Source: Sulfitobacter geojensis (lineage in GTDB: Bacteria > Pseudomonadota > Alphaproteobacteria > Rhodobacterales > Rhodobacteraceae). Taken from it: DNA of 64,000 nt. This document shows, in pieces, positions 16,653 to 25,261 of the stretch (position 1 is its first letter; each line of letters starts with the position of its first letter). The notes under the pieces are model-generated. The model saw only the letters and a list, made by a program, of their open reading frames with translations. It was not told the DNA's origin and did not search any database. Both the position numbers and the translations under genes were made by a program. The stretch is taken from the NCBI RefSeq assembly GCF_000622325.1, contig NZ_JASE01000001.1, forward strand, positions 23,280 through 87,279, given 5' to 3'.

Positions 16653-19600
16653 CTATGCATCTTTGCTGCGGTTAGCCGAAGCCGCCATTCCTGCATTATT
16701 TGGTGTTCTTTGGGACAGGCGCTCTGCACTGCGCTTGAAGAAGATATAATACAGCACAGGTGCCGCGATCAGGGTGAGGACCGAGGCAAAAGCCAAGCCT
16801 CCCATGATCGTCGCAGCCATCGACTGAAAGAAGGCATCGGACAACAAAGGCAACATGCCGAGGATCGTCGTTGCCGCAGCCAGAAACACCGGACGAAGAC
16901 GCGAGGTTGAGGCGCTGATGATGGCCTCCTTCAGTGGCAGCGCCGGCTCGGCGGCGCGGGTCAGGTCGATTTCCTCGACCAGAACAATGCCGTTCTTGAT
17001 CAACATGCCAGACAGCGACAACAGCCCTAGAAGTGCAGTGAAAGTAAAGGGCAGCCCTGTCCCCAGCAGCGCCAAACTAACACCATTGATCGCCATCGGC
17101 ACCAGCAGCCAGATAATGATCGGCTGACGCAGCGCATTGAACAGCAGCACCGAGATCAGTACCATGATGATCAGGCTGAACGGCAGTTGCGCGCCCAAAG
17201 CGGCCTGCGCTTCACCGGCGCTTTCCAGTTCGCCGCCCCATTCCATCGCATATCCATCCGGAATCTCCATCGCCTCGATCGTGGCCTGCACTTCAGCCTG
17301 CACCTGTGCGGCGGTGGCACCACGGGGGATATCGGCACCGACGGTGATGACCTCGGCCCGGTCGCGGCGGTAAAGCAGCGTATCTTGCGGCGCAAAGGTG
17401 AAGCCGTCGATCACCTGCTCCATCTGCACCAGCGTATTGCCGCTTTCGGAATAGATCATGTGGTCGGCCAGCGCCAAACCGCTGTCTTGCGGCGCGCGGA
17501 TCACGATCGGGATCTGCCGGTCGCGTTCGCGGAAAGTGCCCCCGCTAATGCCTTCGGTAGCGAGCTTCAGCGTCTGGGTGATGTCCGTGCGCGAAATGCC
17601 CGCATCCTGCGCACGTTTCTCAGCATAAATCGGGCGCAGCACCAACTCACGCTCGCGCCAGTCCTGACGCGGAGAGATGATGTTGTCGGATGCGGCCTGC
17701 ATCCGTGCCATCGCCTCATCTGCCAGATCACGCAGCACATTGGGATCACGACCTGCGAAACGCACCTCGATCGGCGCACCGCCGCCAGGCCCGAATGCAA
17801 GACGCTTGGCGCGGAACTCGCCTTCCGGCAGTGCGGTTTCGGCGAAGGTCTCAAGCGCCTGCATCTCGGCCTCGATCACCTCGAGCGTATCGACCCTGAC
17901 AATCAGATGACCATAACTCGGGTTCGGGTCTTCGGCCTGATAGGTCAACATGAACCGCGCCGCACCCTGCCCTGCAAAGGCGGTGACGGCCTCCACATCG
18001 TCTCGCGCGACCAGCCAATCCTCTAGCACGGTCAGCGCTTCGGATGTCTGGTGGATCGAGGCACCCTGCGGCAACTTGTAGTGAACAAAATAGAGGGGCG
18101 TGTTGCTGTCAGGAAAGAACTGCTGCTTGATCTGGCCAAAAAGCGCATAGCACACGGCGGTGCCCGCGATCAGGGCTACGACCACCAACCAACGCAGTTT
18201 GAGCGCCGCGCGCAAGACTGCGGCATAGCCTCGAAAAATCGCACCGTCATAGCCGCCGCCTGCGCCCGCCGTGCCGCGTTTGAAAAAGTAGTGCCCAAGA
18301 AGCGGCGTCGCGGTGAGGGCCAGCAGCCATGACAGCAAGAGCGAGATGGCGATCACGGCAAAGAGTGAGAACAGGAACTCGCCCGTCGCATCGGGGCTGA
18401 GCCCGATCCCGGCAAAGGCCATGATGCCGATGACGGTGGCACCCAAAAGCGGGATCTGCGTCTTGCTGGCAGCCTCGGTCGCCGCATCGCGCGCGCTTTG
18501 ACCCTGCCGCATGGCGATTTGCATGCCTTCGGCCACGACAATGGCGTTGTCGACCAGCATCCCCATCGCGATGATCAACGCGCCCAGCGAGATACGTTCC
18601 ATTTCGATCGCGCCAAGTGCCATGAAAAACAACGTACCGACCACGGTCAACAGGAGCGTCGAGCCCACGACAATTGCCGCGCGCCAGCCCATAAAGACCG
18701 CCAGCACCGCCACCACGATGGCAACTGACATGGCAAGATTGACCAGAAAGGCGTTCGAGGCTTCCTCGACTACCGTGTGTTGGCGGTAGATCGACTGGAT
18801 CTCGATCCCCAGCGGCAGGCTGCCGCGCAGTTGTGCCAGCTTGGCATCCACACGTTTGCCGACTTCGACGATGTTGTCGGTGGCAACGCCAGCCACGCCG
18901 AGGGTAAAGGCCTCTCTCCCGTTGTGGCGTACCATCAGCTCCGGATCGGCCTCGCGGGTACGGTAGATGTGGGTGACATCGGCCAAATTGATGATCTGTC
19001 CCCCCACCCCGACAGAGAGGGACGCAATCTCGGAAACACTGTCGGATCCTTGCGGTCGTTGCACAAGGGTGCGCCCCCGGGGCGATTGGATCGCGCCGCC
19101 GTCGACCACTTCGTTGGCATTGGCCACCGCACCAATGATTGCGGCGGGCGGAATGCCGAGCGTGGTGCTTAGCGCGAGATCGGGTTCGACATAGATGACC
19201 TCGTTCGGCACGCCAGACAATGCAACGTCCGCCACACCATCGACCGATAGCAACTCGCGTCTGAGATAGGTGCTCAGCTCATTGATCTCGGCATCAGAAT
19301 AGTCAGTCGCGGTCACGGCATAGTAAAGCCCGTAGACATCCCCAAACCCGTCATTGACGAAGGGCCGCGTGGCCCCCGTGGGCAGGGCCGATTCGGCAAC
19401 CCGGTTGCGCAGTTTAGTCCAGATTTCCGGCAGTTGTTCACCATCAAAGGTGTCCTGCATATTGACGGTGATCCAGGACAGGCCGGGCTGGTTCATTGAC
19501 GTGATGTCCTTGACCTCCGCCATCTTCTGGATCTGCGATTCCAGCGGCTCAGTCACCTCCAGCGCCACTTCTGCCGCCGTGGCACCAGGGTATTCTGTAA

Positions 19601-19742
19601 CGACCACGGCGGTCTTGATAGTAAAGGCCGGGTCTTCGAGACGGCCCAGCGTGGAAAAACCCCAGATACCGCCCAAGAGACAGATGAGCATGATGATCCA
19701 AGTGTAGACCGGGCGATTGATGGAGAGGCGCGCGATGTCCAT
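16653..19742 (-). CDS. RND efflux transporter, inner-membrane pump subunit
   Basis: A 1,029-residue RND permease of AcrB-like size and layout: an N-terminal membrane helix (PVYTWIIMLICLLGGIWGF), a first periplasmic loop opening TAVVVTEYPGATAAEVALEV, a helix block around residues 330-550 with SLGALIIAMGMLVDNAIVVA carrying the proton-relay Asp, a second large periplasmic loop, and a final helix block with SLSGMLIKNGIVLVEEID. The start at 19742 is chosen because it sits four bases after the stop of the adaptor gene; an upstream in-frame start would overlap it by about 60 bases. Substrates are hydrophobic compounds or drugs in general; the exact ones are unknown. No outer-membrane channel gene is adjacent. 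Confidence 0.92.
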   Translation of the reverse strand: MDIARLSINRPVYTWIIMLICLLGGIWGFSTLGRLEDPAFTIKTAVVVTEYPGATAAEVALEVTEPLESQIQKMAEVKDITSMNQPGLSWITVNMQDTFDGEQLPEIWTKLRNRVAESALPTGATRPFVNDGFGDVYGLYYAVTATDYSDAEINELSTYLRRELLSVDGVADVALSGVPNEVIYVEPDLALSTTLGIPPAAIIGAVANANEVVDGGAIQSPRGRTLVQRPQGSDSVSEIASLSVGVGGQIINLADVTHIYRTREADPELMVRHNGREAFTLGVAGVATDNIVEVGKRVDAKLAQLRGSLPLGIEIQSIYRQHTVVEEASNAFLVNLAMSVAIVVAVLAVFMGWRAAIVVGSTLLLTVVGTLFFMALGAIEMERISLGALIIAMGMLVDNAIVVAEGMQIAMRQGQSARDAATEAASKTQIPLLGATVIGIMAFAGIGLSPDATGEFLFSLFAVIAISLLLSWLLALTATPLLGHYFFKRGTAGAGGGYDGAIFRGYAAVLRAALKLRWLVVVALIAGTAVCYALFGQIKQQFFPDSNTPLYFVHYKLPQGASIHQTSEALTVLEDWLVARDDVEAVTAFAGQGAARFMLTYQAEDPNPSYGHLIVRVDTLEVIEAEMQALETFAETALPEGEFRAKRLAFGPGGGAPIEVRFAGRDPNVLRDLADEAMARMQAASDNIISPRQDWRERELVLRPIYAEKRAQDAGISRTDITQTLKLATEGISGGTFRERDRQIPIVIRAPQDSGLALADHMIYSESGNTLVQMEQVIDGFTFAPQDTLLYRRDRAEVITVGADIPRGATAAQVQAEVQATIEAMEIPDGYAMEWGGELESAGEAQAALGAQLPFSLIIMVLISVLLFNALRQPIIIWLLVPMAINGVSLALLGTGLPFTFTALLGLLSLSGMLIKNGIVLVEEIDLTRAAEPALPLKEAIISASTSRLRPVFLAAATTILGMLPLLSDAFFQSMAATIMGGLAFASVLTLIAAPVLYYIFFKRSAERLSQRTPNNAGMAASANRSKDA

Positions 19743-19746
19743 GCGA

Positions 19747-20829
19747 TCAGTTCCCGAAACCGGTGAAGCGGCGCACGTCGGTGCCGTCTTCAAGCTGGTT
19801 TGCACCGCTCACTACAATCTCCTGTCCCTCGGACAGCCCCTCTTTGACTACAACCTTGCCGCGGTCGGTCGGGATGATTTCGACCGGTGTGCGGATCACT
19901 TTGCCCTGCCCCGCCCCCGTGGGCTCAAAGACCATCACGTAGGTCTGGTTGTCATTGCCGATGGCAATCGCCGAATTGGGCACCTCGATACTTTGCCCGC
20001 CCAGTTGGAGTATCGCGCTGACCTCGACCGAGGCACCCGGCAGCGGCACGAATTCCTGAGGCAAGTCACTGCCAAGCGTAATGGTGTAGGTCTGGCCAAT
20101 CTCGGCAGTTTCGGCGTTGTATTCGCGGATCTGCATCGGGTAACTTTGCGTGCTGGCGGGGAAACTGGCGACGAAGGTCACATCGGGATCACGTCCGGCG
20201 CGCTGAAACAGGGTCTCGGGCACGTCGATCTCGACCCGCAGTTCGGACATGTCATGCAAACGCACCACCGGCGTACCGGCACTGACGGTCGAAAAATTCG
20301 GCATCATACGCGCCGCGACAATGGCATCGAAAGGCGCGTGCAGCGCCGCATGATCGAGGTCGCGCTTTGCATTGCGCACCGCGATATCGTTCAGGGTAAC
20401 CGCTGTGCGGGCGTCTTCGAGATTGGCTTCGGCAACCGACGTTCCCGCCAGTTGTTCATAGCGCGACACCGTGCGCTCGGCCTGCGCCCGATTGGCTTGT
20501 GCCTGTTCTAATGCCAGCTCGAAAGGCTCCATATCCATCTGCGCCACGACACTGCCCCTTGCTACAGAAGCCCCCTCTTCCACCGGGAATTGAACGATCT
20601 GCCCGCCAACCTGAAAGGCCAGATTTACGGTTTCCCGGGCGACGACCTTGCCGAAGAAAACCCTCCGCAACTCGGCGTCGCTTAGGTTCACGGGGGCCAA
20701 TTTGACGACCGGCGGCATCGCGGTCTCATCCGCCGCTGCAAGACTTGGTCCGGTCAGCGAGACGGCAAGGGCCAGAGCCGGACCGAGAAGGCGCAGTGGC
20801 ATTGCAGTGTGGTTAAGTCCTGTGGCCAT
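19747..20829 (-). CDS. RND efflux periplasmic adaptor (membrane fusion protein)
   Basis: A 360-residue HlyD/AcrA-type adaptor. The signal sequence around LGPALALAVSLTGPSLAAAD is followed by the biotinyl-lipoyl-like half motifs VNLAFQVGGQIVQFPVEEG and LDHAALHAPFDAIVAARMMP, with an alpha-hairpin (LALEQAQANRAQAERTV) between them. The ATG at 20829 has AGGA at a nine-base distance; the ATG at 20838 sits right on that site. The signal has no lipobox Cys, so the protein is soluble in the periplasm or held by its uncleaved N-terminus. It links the pump to an outer-membrane channel encoded elsewhere. The start overlaps the tetR end by 17 bases. Confidence 0.9.
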   Translation of the reverse strand: MATGLNHTAMPLRLLGPALALAVSLTGPSLAAADETAMPPVVKLAPVNLSDAELRRVFFGKVVARETVNLAFQVGGQIVQFPVEEGASVARGSVVAQMDMEPFELALEQAQANRAQAERTVSRYEQLAGTSVAEANLEDARTAVTLNDIAVRNAKRDLDHAALHAPFDAIVAARMMPNFSTVSAGTPVVRLHDMSELRVEIDVPETLFQRAGRDPDVTFVASFPASTQSYPMQIREYNAETAEIGQTYTITLGSDLPQEFVPLPGASVEVSAILQLGGQSIEVPNSAIAIGNDNQTYVMVFEPTGAGQGKVIRTPVEIIPTDRGKVVVKEGLSEGQEIVVSGANQLEDGTDVRRFTGFGN

Positions 20830-21424
20830 GATCTTCATTCCTTTGTGGTGAGCGGCCCGAAGCCTGCGGCAGGGCCGCGGTCAAGCATAGCTGGCGAAGT
20901 GTCTGGAGGTGTGTCAAAAGTTGCGCCCGGTCCTGCGTCTGCATTCCAGCACATTTGGCAGAGTATTGCAGGCAGGCCGACAAGGCACTGAGATCAAGAC
21001 CGGCAGCGGCAAGCTGCGGTCGATACGGGCTCAACACCTCGGCGATGATGGAACGGAACCGCTCGGCCGATTGCGCCAGCGCTTCCTGACTTGTGGCATT
21101 GACCCCTTCGATAAAGTCCTGCGCATTTGGCGTAGTCTGGATCGTATCAAAGCCCCGCAGAACCATGCGGTCAAAGATCAGATCAAGCCGGTCGCCGATG
21201 TCCGGTGTCCGGTCCAGCTCGCTCCTGATCTCAGCGATCGCCAGGTCGGTATAGCGCCCGATCAGCCCGCGCAGCACATCATCCTTGTTGCGAAACCGAT
21301 TATAGAGCGTCTGCCGCGAGACCCCGGCTTCCTTGCAGAGGTCGACCATGCTGCTGCGCTGAACCCCGTAGCGGCTGAAGACATGCGTCGCCGCATCGAG
21401 AATCGTCGTCTCCAGTTCATTCAT
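20813..21424 (-). CDS. TetR/AcrR family transcriptional regulator
   Basis: A 203-residue TetR-type regulator. The N-terminal helix-turn-helix is clear (ILDAATHVFSRYGVQRSSMV, EAGVSRQTLYNRFRNKDDVL). The C-terminal ligand-binding half is variable, as usual. A near-ideal AGGAGG lies before the ATG. It is the first gene of the tetR-adaptor-pump operon and overlaps the adaptor gene, so it is co-transcribed with the pump it most likely represses. A fitting operator lies over its own promoter at 21463-21483. Confidence 0.93.
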   Translation of the reverse strand: MNELETTILDAATHVFSRYGVQRSSMVDLCKEAGVSRQTLYNRFRNKDDVLRGLIGRYTDLAIAEIRSELDRTPDIGDRLDLIFDRMVLRGFDTIQTTPNAQDFIEGVNATSQEALAQSAERFRSIIAEVLSPYRPQLAAAGLDLSALSACLQYSAKCAGMQTQDRAQLLTHLQTLRQLCLTAALPQASGRSPQRNEDHGHRT

Positions 21425-21456
21425 GCGGCCCTCCTAAAACGGCGCTTTGGAGGGTG

Positions 21457-21485
21457 CTAATGGACAAACACACGATATTTGTCAA
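21457..21485 (-). promoter_or_regulatory. Promoter and TetR-type operator of the efflux operon
   Basis: On the minus strand a perfect -35 box TTGACA (21485-21480) is followed by a 17-base spacer and a weak -10, CATTAG (21462-21457). The spacer and part of the -35 are covered by the inverted repeat GACAAA-N9-TTTGTC (21463-21483). A dyad of this size over the spacer is the usual place for TetR-family autorepression. The link to this regulator is inferred from position. Confidence 0.55.
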
Positions 21486-21568
21486 TCTGTTTATAAGTTC
21501 TCCAGCGTCTTGTGATACGTCCTGAGTAAGGAGACATTGGTGTGAACCCGCCGCGAACGGCAGGGAGG

Positions 21569-21715
21569 GGTTCTGTCGCAAAGTTTTTGCGGTTGGTTGG
21601 ACTGGCTCGCAAGAGGTAGGTGTAGGTTTTTGGGTGTGAAATCGAACGGCCAACCGTGACGGTTGATTTCAAAGCGAACCATTTCCCGAAGAGCGTGATC
21701 CTTTACGCTGTATTC
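21569..21715 (+). mobile_element. IS6-family element, transposase-start end only
   Basis: The terminal repeat GGTTCTGTCGCAAA at 21569 is identical to that of the element at 6953. It is followed by the leader and first codons of the transposase (GTG at 21656; VDFKANHFPKSVILYAV), after which homology stops and a TGA follows at 21725. It retains the start region that the 6953 copy has lost. It lies in the about 370-base gap between the efflux operon and the barrel gene, and nothing else was recognised in that gap. Confidence 0.75.
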
Positions 21716-21795
21716 ACAATCGATTGACGTAGCACATAGGGGTTAGAGGACACCGCTGTCCCCTGCCCGGTCCCGCCTTTGCGTAGCGTGTGACC

Positions 21796-24700
21796 TTAGA
21801 ACTTGGCGATGACGTTCACAAAGAGACCTTCGTCGTCGAAGGTCAGGTCCGTCAGATCGTCTGAGAACCGTCCGGTGTTGTACCCGACACCCACTTTGAC
21901 GTTCTTGCCGATATGGCGATAGGCGGTGCCCAGCAGACCGTATTCGGCCACTCCTGCATCCGTGGCCCGCAGATATCGGCCCTCCAGCAGCAGGTCCCAC
22001 TTGTGCGTCAGGTGATACCGCGCGTTCACCACGCCAAGATAGGCGTCGTTGTCAGCCAAGGGGATATCCTCGTCGGGGCTGGATTGGCCCCAGCGTCCGC
22101 CGACCTTGGCGCCCAAGGTCCATTGCTGGTTCAGATCATAGCTCATATCGAGCGACAGAACGTGGCTCACCTGACGTGGGCCGCGTTCGGTCGTGCTGTC
22201 GATCTGCTGGCCTACGGTGTCCTTGAGGAAACGGTACTTGAACAACACGTTAAGGCGATCGTTCAGCACAGGCCTGTAGGCATAGCCCATCTGCGCATCA
22301 ATATATTCGCCTGACGTGATCGAGGTGCCGTCCGTATCGGTATCCGCGTAATCAACCGAGAACAGCAGGCGCTGGTCTTCGCTGATCAGATAGCGGCCGC
22401 TGGCGACAAAGAGATAGGCGTCAGAATCGCGGTTGGCGCCCAATGTCTCGCCGCGATCACGGCGGACTTCGGCACGGCCACTCAGGCTCAGCCCCTGCTC
22501 GTTTTCGTACCGCGCACCAAATGACAGCGCCTTTCGGTCGAGCGTGCCGTCGATGGCCTCCACCGTGCCGTATTCGAAATTACCGGTCAGGGTGAGCGCC
22601 TCTGTGGTGCGGTATTCCACGCCATAGGTGCTGGTCAGGGATTTGTGGCGCCCGAACATATCATAGGTGTTTTCCCCATAGACATCGACGTTTTCGCCAA
22701 GTCTGCGCCGCCCACCGGCAACGAACTGGCCGCGGTCGCGCCCTACAAGCGTCGCACCAGAGAATTCTCGCCCGGGATCAAGGGTATACCCCAGATAGAC
22801 GGAGTTATCGTCTGCAGATGTGTACGTGAACAGAGCCGCACCAGCAGCGCCCAGCGAGCCGTCGGAAATCTCGCCCTCAAAGGTCCAGTTCTCAGAGAAG
22901 CGGTAGCGGATACCAGCCCCTGCACGGTCGTTTTTCTCAAGCTCGCCCGAGCGTGCCAAAGTGGACTGGCCATAGACATACCACGCGAAATTTTCGCTTT
23001 CGGTAAAGGTCGCGCGGACGGCAGCGTCTGTCCGGCTGCCGTTTTTGTTCGTGGTTCCCAGCGCAAGGCCCGGCGTGTTGCGGTCCAGATGTTCGACGCC
23101 GAAATCAAGCGTAAGACGGTCCGAGACGACATATCTGACCTCGGCACCACCCTCGCGGTCGGTCCGGCCATTTTCGTCTTCAAAGCTGTCGTAATAAACG
23201 CGGTAGCTCAGCCGCTCTGTGGGCTGCATATCGACGGATACACCCCAGAGTTCCTCATCAACAGTGGTTTGATAATCAAGCGTCGAAAAGCCCGCGTCGC
23301 GCGTCTCGAAGTAGGCGGCGATTGTGCCCGGTGTGGTAACACCGAGATCGGCGAGATCAACTTGCATGCGGGCGGCAACGCCGTCACCTGTACCGTCGAC
23401 CACGCCGGCCGTCTCGCGGTTCTCGACGATCAAACCACCGTCGCTGGAGAAGCTTGAGCCAAATCCCGGCCCTTCCGTCTGGGCATATTCCAGCGCGATA
23501 AAGCTGCATTCGCTCAATTCCCACATCACATCGACCGACTGGGCGGTCTGGTCTGCGATGTCGGTCTGTTCAACCATGCCAGTGTAGCCAAGACGCAGGT
23601 TGTCGGTCACCCATGCCTCGGCGCGACCGCCGTAGGTATAGCCGTCGATGCCACCTACCGGAGGAGTGAAGGCATAGTTGGCCACCAGCACGACATCGTA
23701 TTCCCCTGCCGGGTCGCTGACGACGGTCCCGGCAGCGGCGGTTCCGCTGAGCGGTTCAGTCAGGATGATCGTGCCCTGGATATAGTTGATGCGGTAATCC
23801 AGCCCCGGCGTCAGCTGGCGCGTTTCAACCACCCGTCCTGTTGTCCGGTCGCGCAGCTGGATCGACAACTGTTCTGTGTCTACGGCAATGTCCTGACGCT
23901 GCAGAAAATACACTGATCCGCCGGTCCCCATAAACGTGTCGCGTCCGGGCAAACGGTCGGGATTGGCGGCATACCCTTCGACAGAGACGCGTGATTGCCC
24001 GCGCGTAGTCGTTTGCGGGCTGCGGTAGACACCCTGCGCACCATAAAGCGTGCGTTCATCGCGCAGGTAATATCCGCCGTTGATGCGGGACTGGTAATTG
24101 CCCCACATGATGTGGCTGCCATTGCGCTCGGCGCGCACATAGAATTTGCCGTCGGTCGGGGCACCTTCTTCGAACGTGCTGTCGTCGCCGTAGACCGGAT
24201 AGGCGTTCTCGCGCTGGAGGCGGATCAGGACATTGACGGGGTCTTTCTCATCCAGATCGCGGAAGATGTTCTTGAGCTCGTCCTCGCCCGTATCGACAGA
24301 GCCTGTCAGGATCCAGCCGTTCTGTGTCTTGCCCTTGGCGTATCCGGCGAGCCGACCATAGGTATAGGTCTTGTCGTACTCGGCACCCTGCGCATCCACA
24401 CCACCTTCAAGGCGGTAGCCTAGGGTCACATCTGCAATGGCGGTATAGAACCATTCGGCGCGCGGGATCAGAATGTCGCGCTCGATATAGGTATCTTCGC
24501 CAGCTCCGCTGACCTGCACCGCGATAGCCTGATCGCCTGCGGGCAGAATGCGTTGAATGACAAAGCTGCCGCCTGGATCGGGGCGCACGACTTCGCCTAA
24601 TGTGTTCACCACGGCACCTTCGCTCACGTCCGTTCCGCTGACTGTCACCGCACCGCCATAGACAGGAATGCGGCGGATGCCTGCGGTATCAACGCCAAGC

Positions 24701-25251
24701 TCGGGTGGAGGCGCAGTGAAATCCGTCTCTTCAAACCCCGGCCCCGCCGGACGGAGCGGCAGCGGCACCGTTTCGTCAAAACGGCCCTGCGCATCATAGA
24801 CCCGATAGGTCATGATCAGATTATCCCCTTCGGGCAGCACAAAAGACGCATCCCCATTGGGCGCGATAGGTGTACGGCTCAGGACACGCGGGCCGCCACG
24901 TGCACCAAGATCGGTCACCCGTACTTCGCCGCGTGTGACGTAGGCGGGATAGTTCATCTGGCTGCGTACGGTAACGCTGTCGCCTGCGCGTGGCGGGCGT
25001 TCGTTGGTGACAAGCGCGGTCAGGCGCGGCTTTACCTCAAGCCCGTCGAAACGCACCTGAAGCTGCGCGCGGGCCAGGGCGATATCTTCACGCGCCTTGG
25101 TGGTGGATAACCTTGGATCGCCCGCAACCTGCTGGCCGTCGATGGCAATACTAAAGCCTTCCTGCGATTGCGCCTGCGTCGCCGCGACAAGAGCCAGCAG
25201 CGAAACGCTTGCCAGAGTCATGCGGCGTGGGGAGGTCATTATATGCTTCAT
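21796..25251 (-). CDS. Putative outer-membrane beta-barrel partner of the giant repeat protein
   Basis: A 1,151-residue protein with a signal peptide (MTLASVSLLALVAATQAQSQ). Residues of roughly 35-330 are beta-rich, including RLTALVTNERPPRAGDSVTV and RIPVYGGAVTVSGTDVSEGA. From about 330 onward, alternating aromatic/hydrophobic strands with Asp/Asn/Gly turns repeat to the end, e.g. NLRLGYTGMVEQTD, LSYRVYYDSFEDENGRTD, NVKVGVGYNTGRF. The last residues, LFVNVIAKF, end in Phe, the outer-membrane insertion signal recognised by BamA. The start at 25251 is chosen because TAGGGA lies just before it and overlaps the stop of the giant gene, ten bases away. It is therefore in one operon with the giant protein and may anchor or export it. 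No TonB box or plug was recognised, so a classical TonB receptor is not claimed. Confidence 0.7.
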   Translation of the reverse strand: MKHIMTSPRRMTLASVSLLALVAATQAQSQEGFSIAIDGQQVAGDPRLSTTKAREDIALARAQLQVRFDGLEVKPRLTALVTNERPPRAGDSVTVRSQMNYPAYVTRGEVRVTDLGARGGPRVLSRTPIAPNGDASFVLPEGDNLIMTYRVYDAQGRFDETVPLPLRPAGPGFEETDFTAPPPELGVDTAGIRRIPVYGGAVTVSGTDVSEGAVVNTLGEVVRPDPGGSFVIQRILPAGDQAIAVQVSGAGEDTYIERDILIPRAEWFYTAIADVTLGYRLEGGVDAQGAEYDKTYTYGRLAGYAKGKTQNGWILTGSVDTGEDELKNIFRDLDEKDPVNVLIRLQRENAYPVYGDDSTFEEGAPTDGKFYVRAERNGSHIMWGNYQSRINGGYYLRDERTLYGAQGVYRSPQTTTRGQSRVSVEGYAANPDRLPGRDTFMGTGGSVYFLQRQDIAVDTEQLSIQLRDRTTGRVVETRQLTPGLDYRINYIQGTIILTEPLSGTAAAGTVVSDPAGEYDVVLVANYAFTPPVGGIDGYTYGGRAEAWVTDNLRLGYTGMVEQTDIADQTAQSVDVMWELSECSFIALEYAQTEGPGFGSSFSSDGGLIVENRETAGVVDGTGDGVAARMQVDLADLGVTTPGTIAAYFETRDAGFSTLDYQTTVDEELWGVSVDMQPTERLSYRVYYDSFEDENGRTDREGGAEVRYVVSDRLTLDFGVEHLDRNTPGLALGTTNKNGSRTDAAVRATFTESENFAWYVYGQSTLARSGELEKNDRAGAGIRYRFSENWTFEGEISDGSLGAAGAALFTYTSADDNSVYLGYTLDPGREFSGATLVGRDRGQFVAGGRRRLGENVDVYGENTYDMFGRHKSLTSTYGVEYRTTEALTLTGNFEYGTVEAIDGTLDRKALSFGARYENEQGLSLSGRAEVRRDRGETLGANRDSDAYLFVASGRYLISEDQRLLFSVDYADTDTDGTSITSGEYIDAQMGYAYRPVLNDRLNVLFKYRFLKDTVGQQIDSTTERGPRQVSHVLSLDMSYDLNQQWTLGAKVGGRWGQSSPDEDIPLADNDAYLGVVNARYHLTHKWDLLLEGRYLRATDAGVAEYGLLGTAYRHIGKNVKVGVGYNTGRFSDDLTDLTFDDEGLFVNVIAKF

Positions 25252-25261
25252 GGCTCTGTCC

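Noticed and set aside
21796..25251. Calling the barrel protein a TonB-dependent receptor
   Set aside because: No TonB box or plug domain was recognised at the N-terminus; only barrel-like strands and the terminal Phe are visible.
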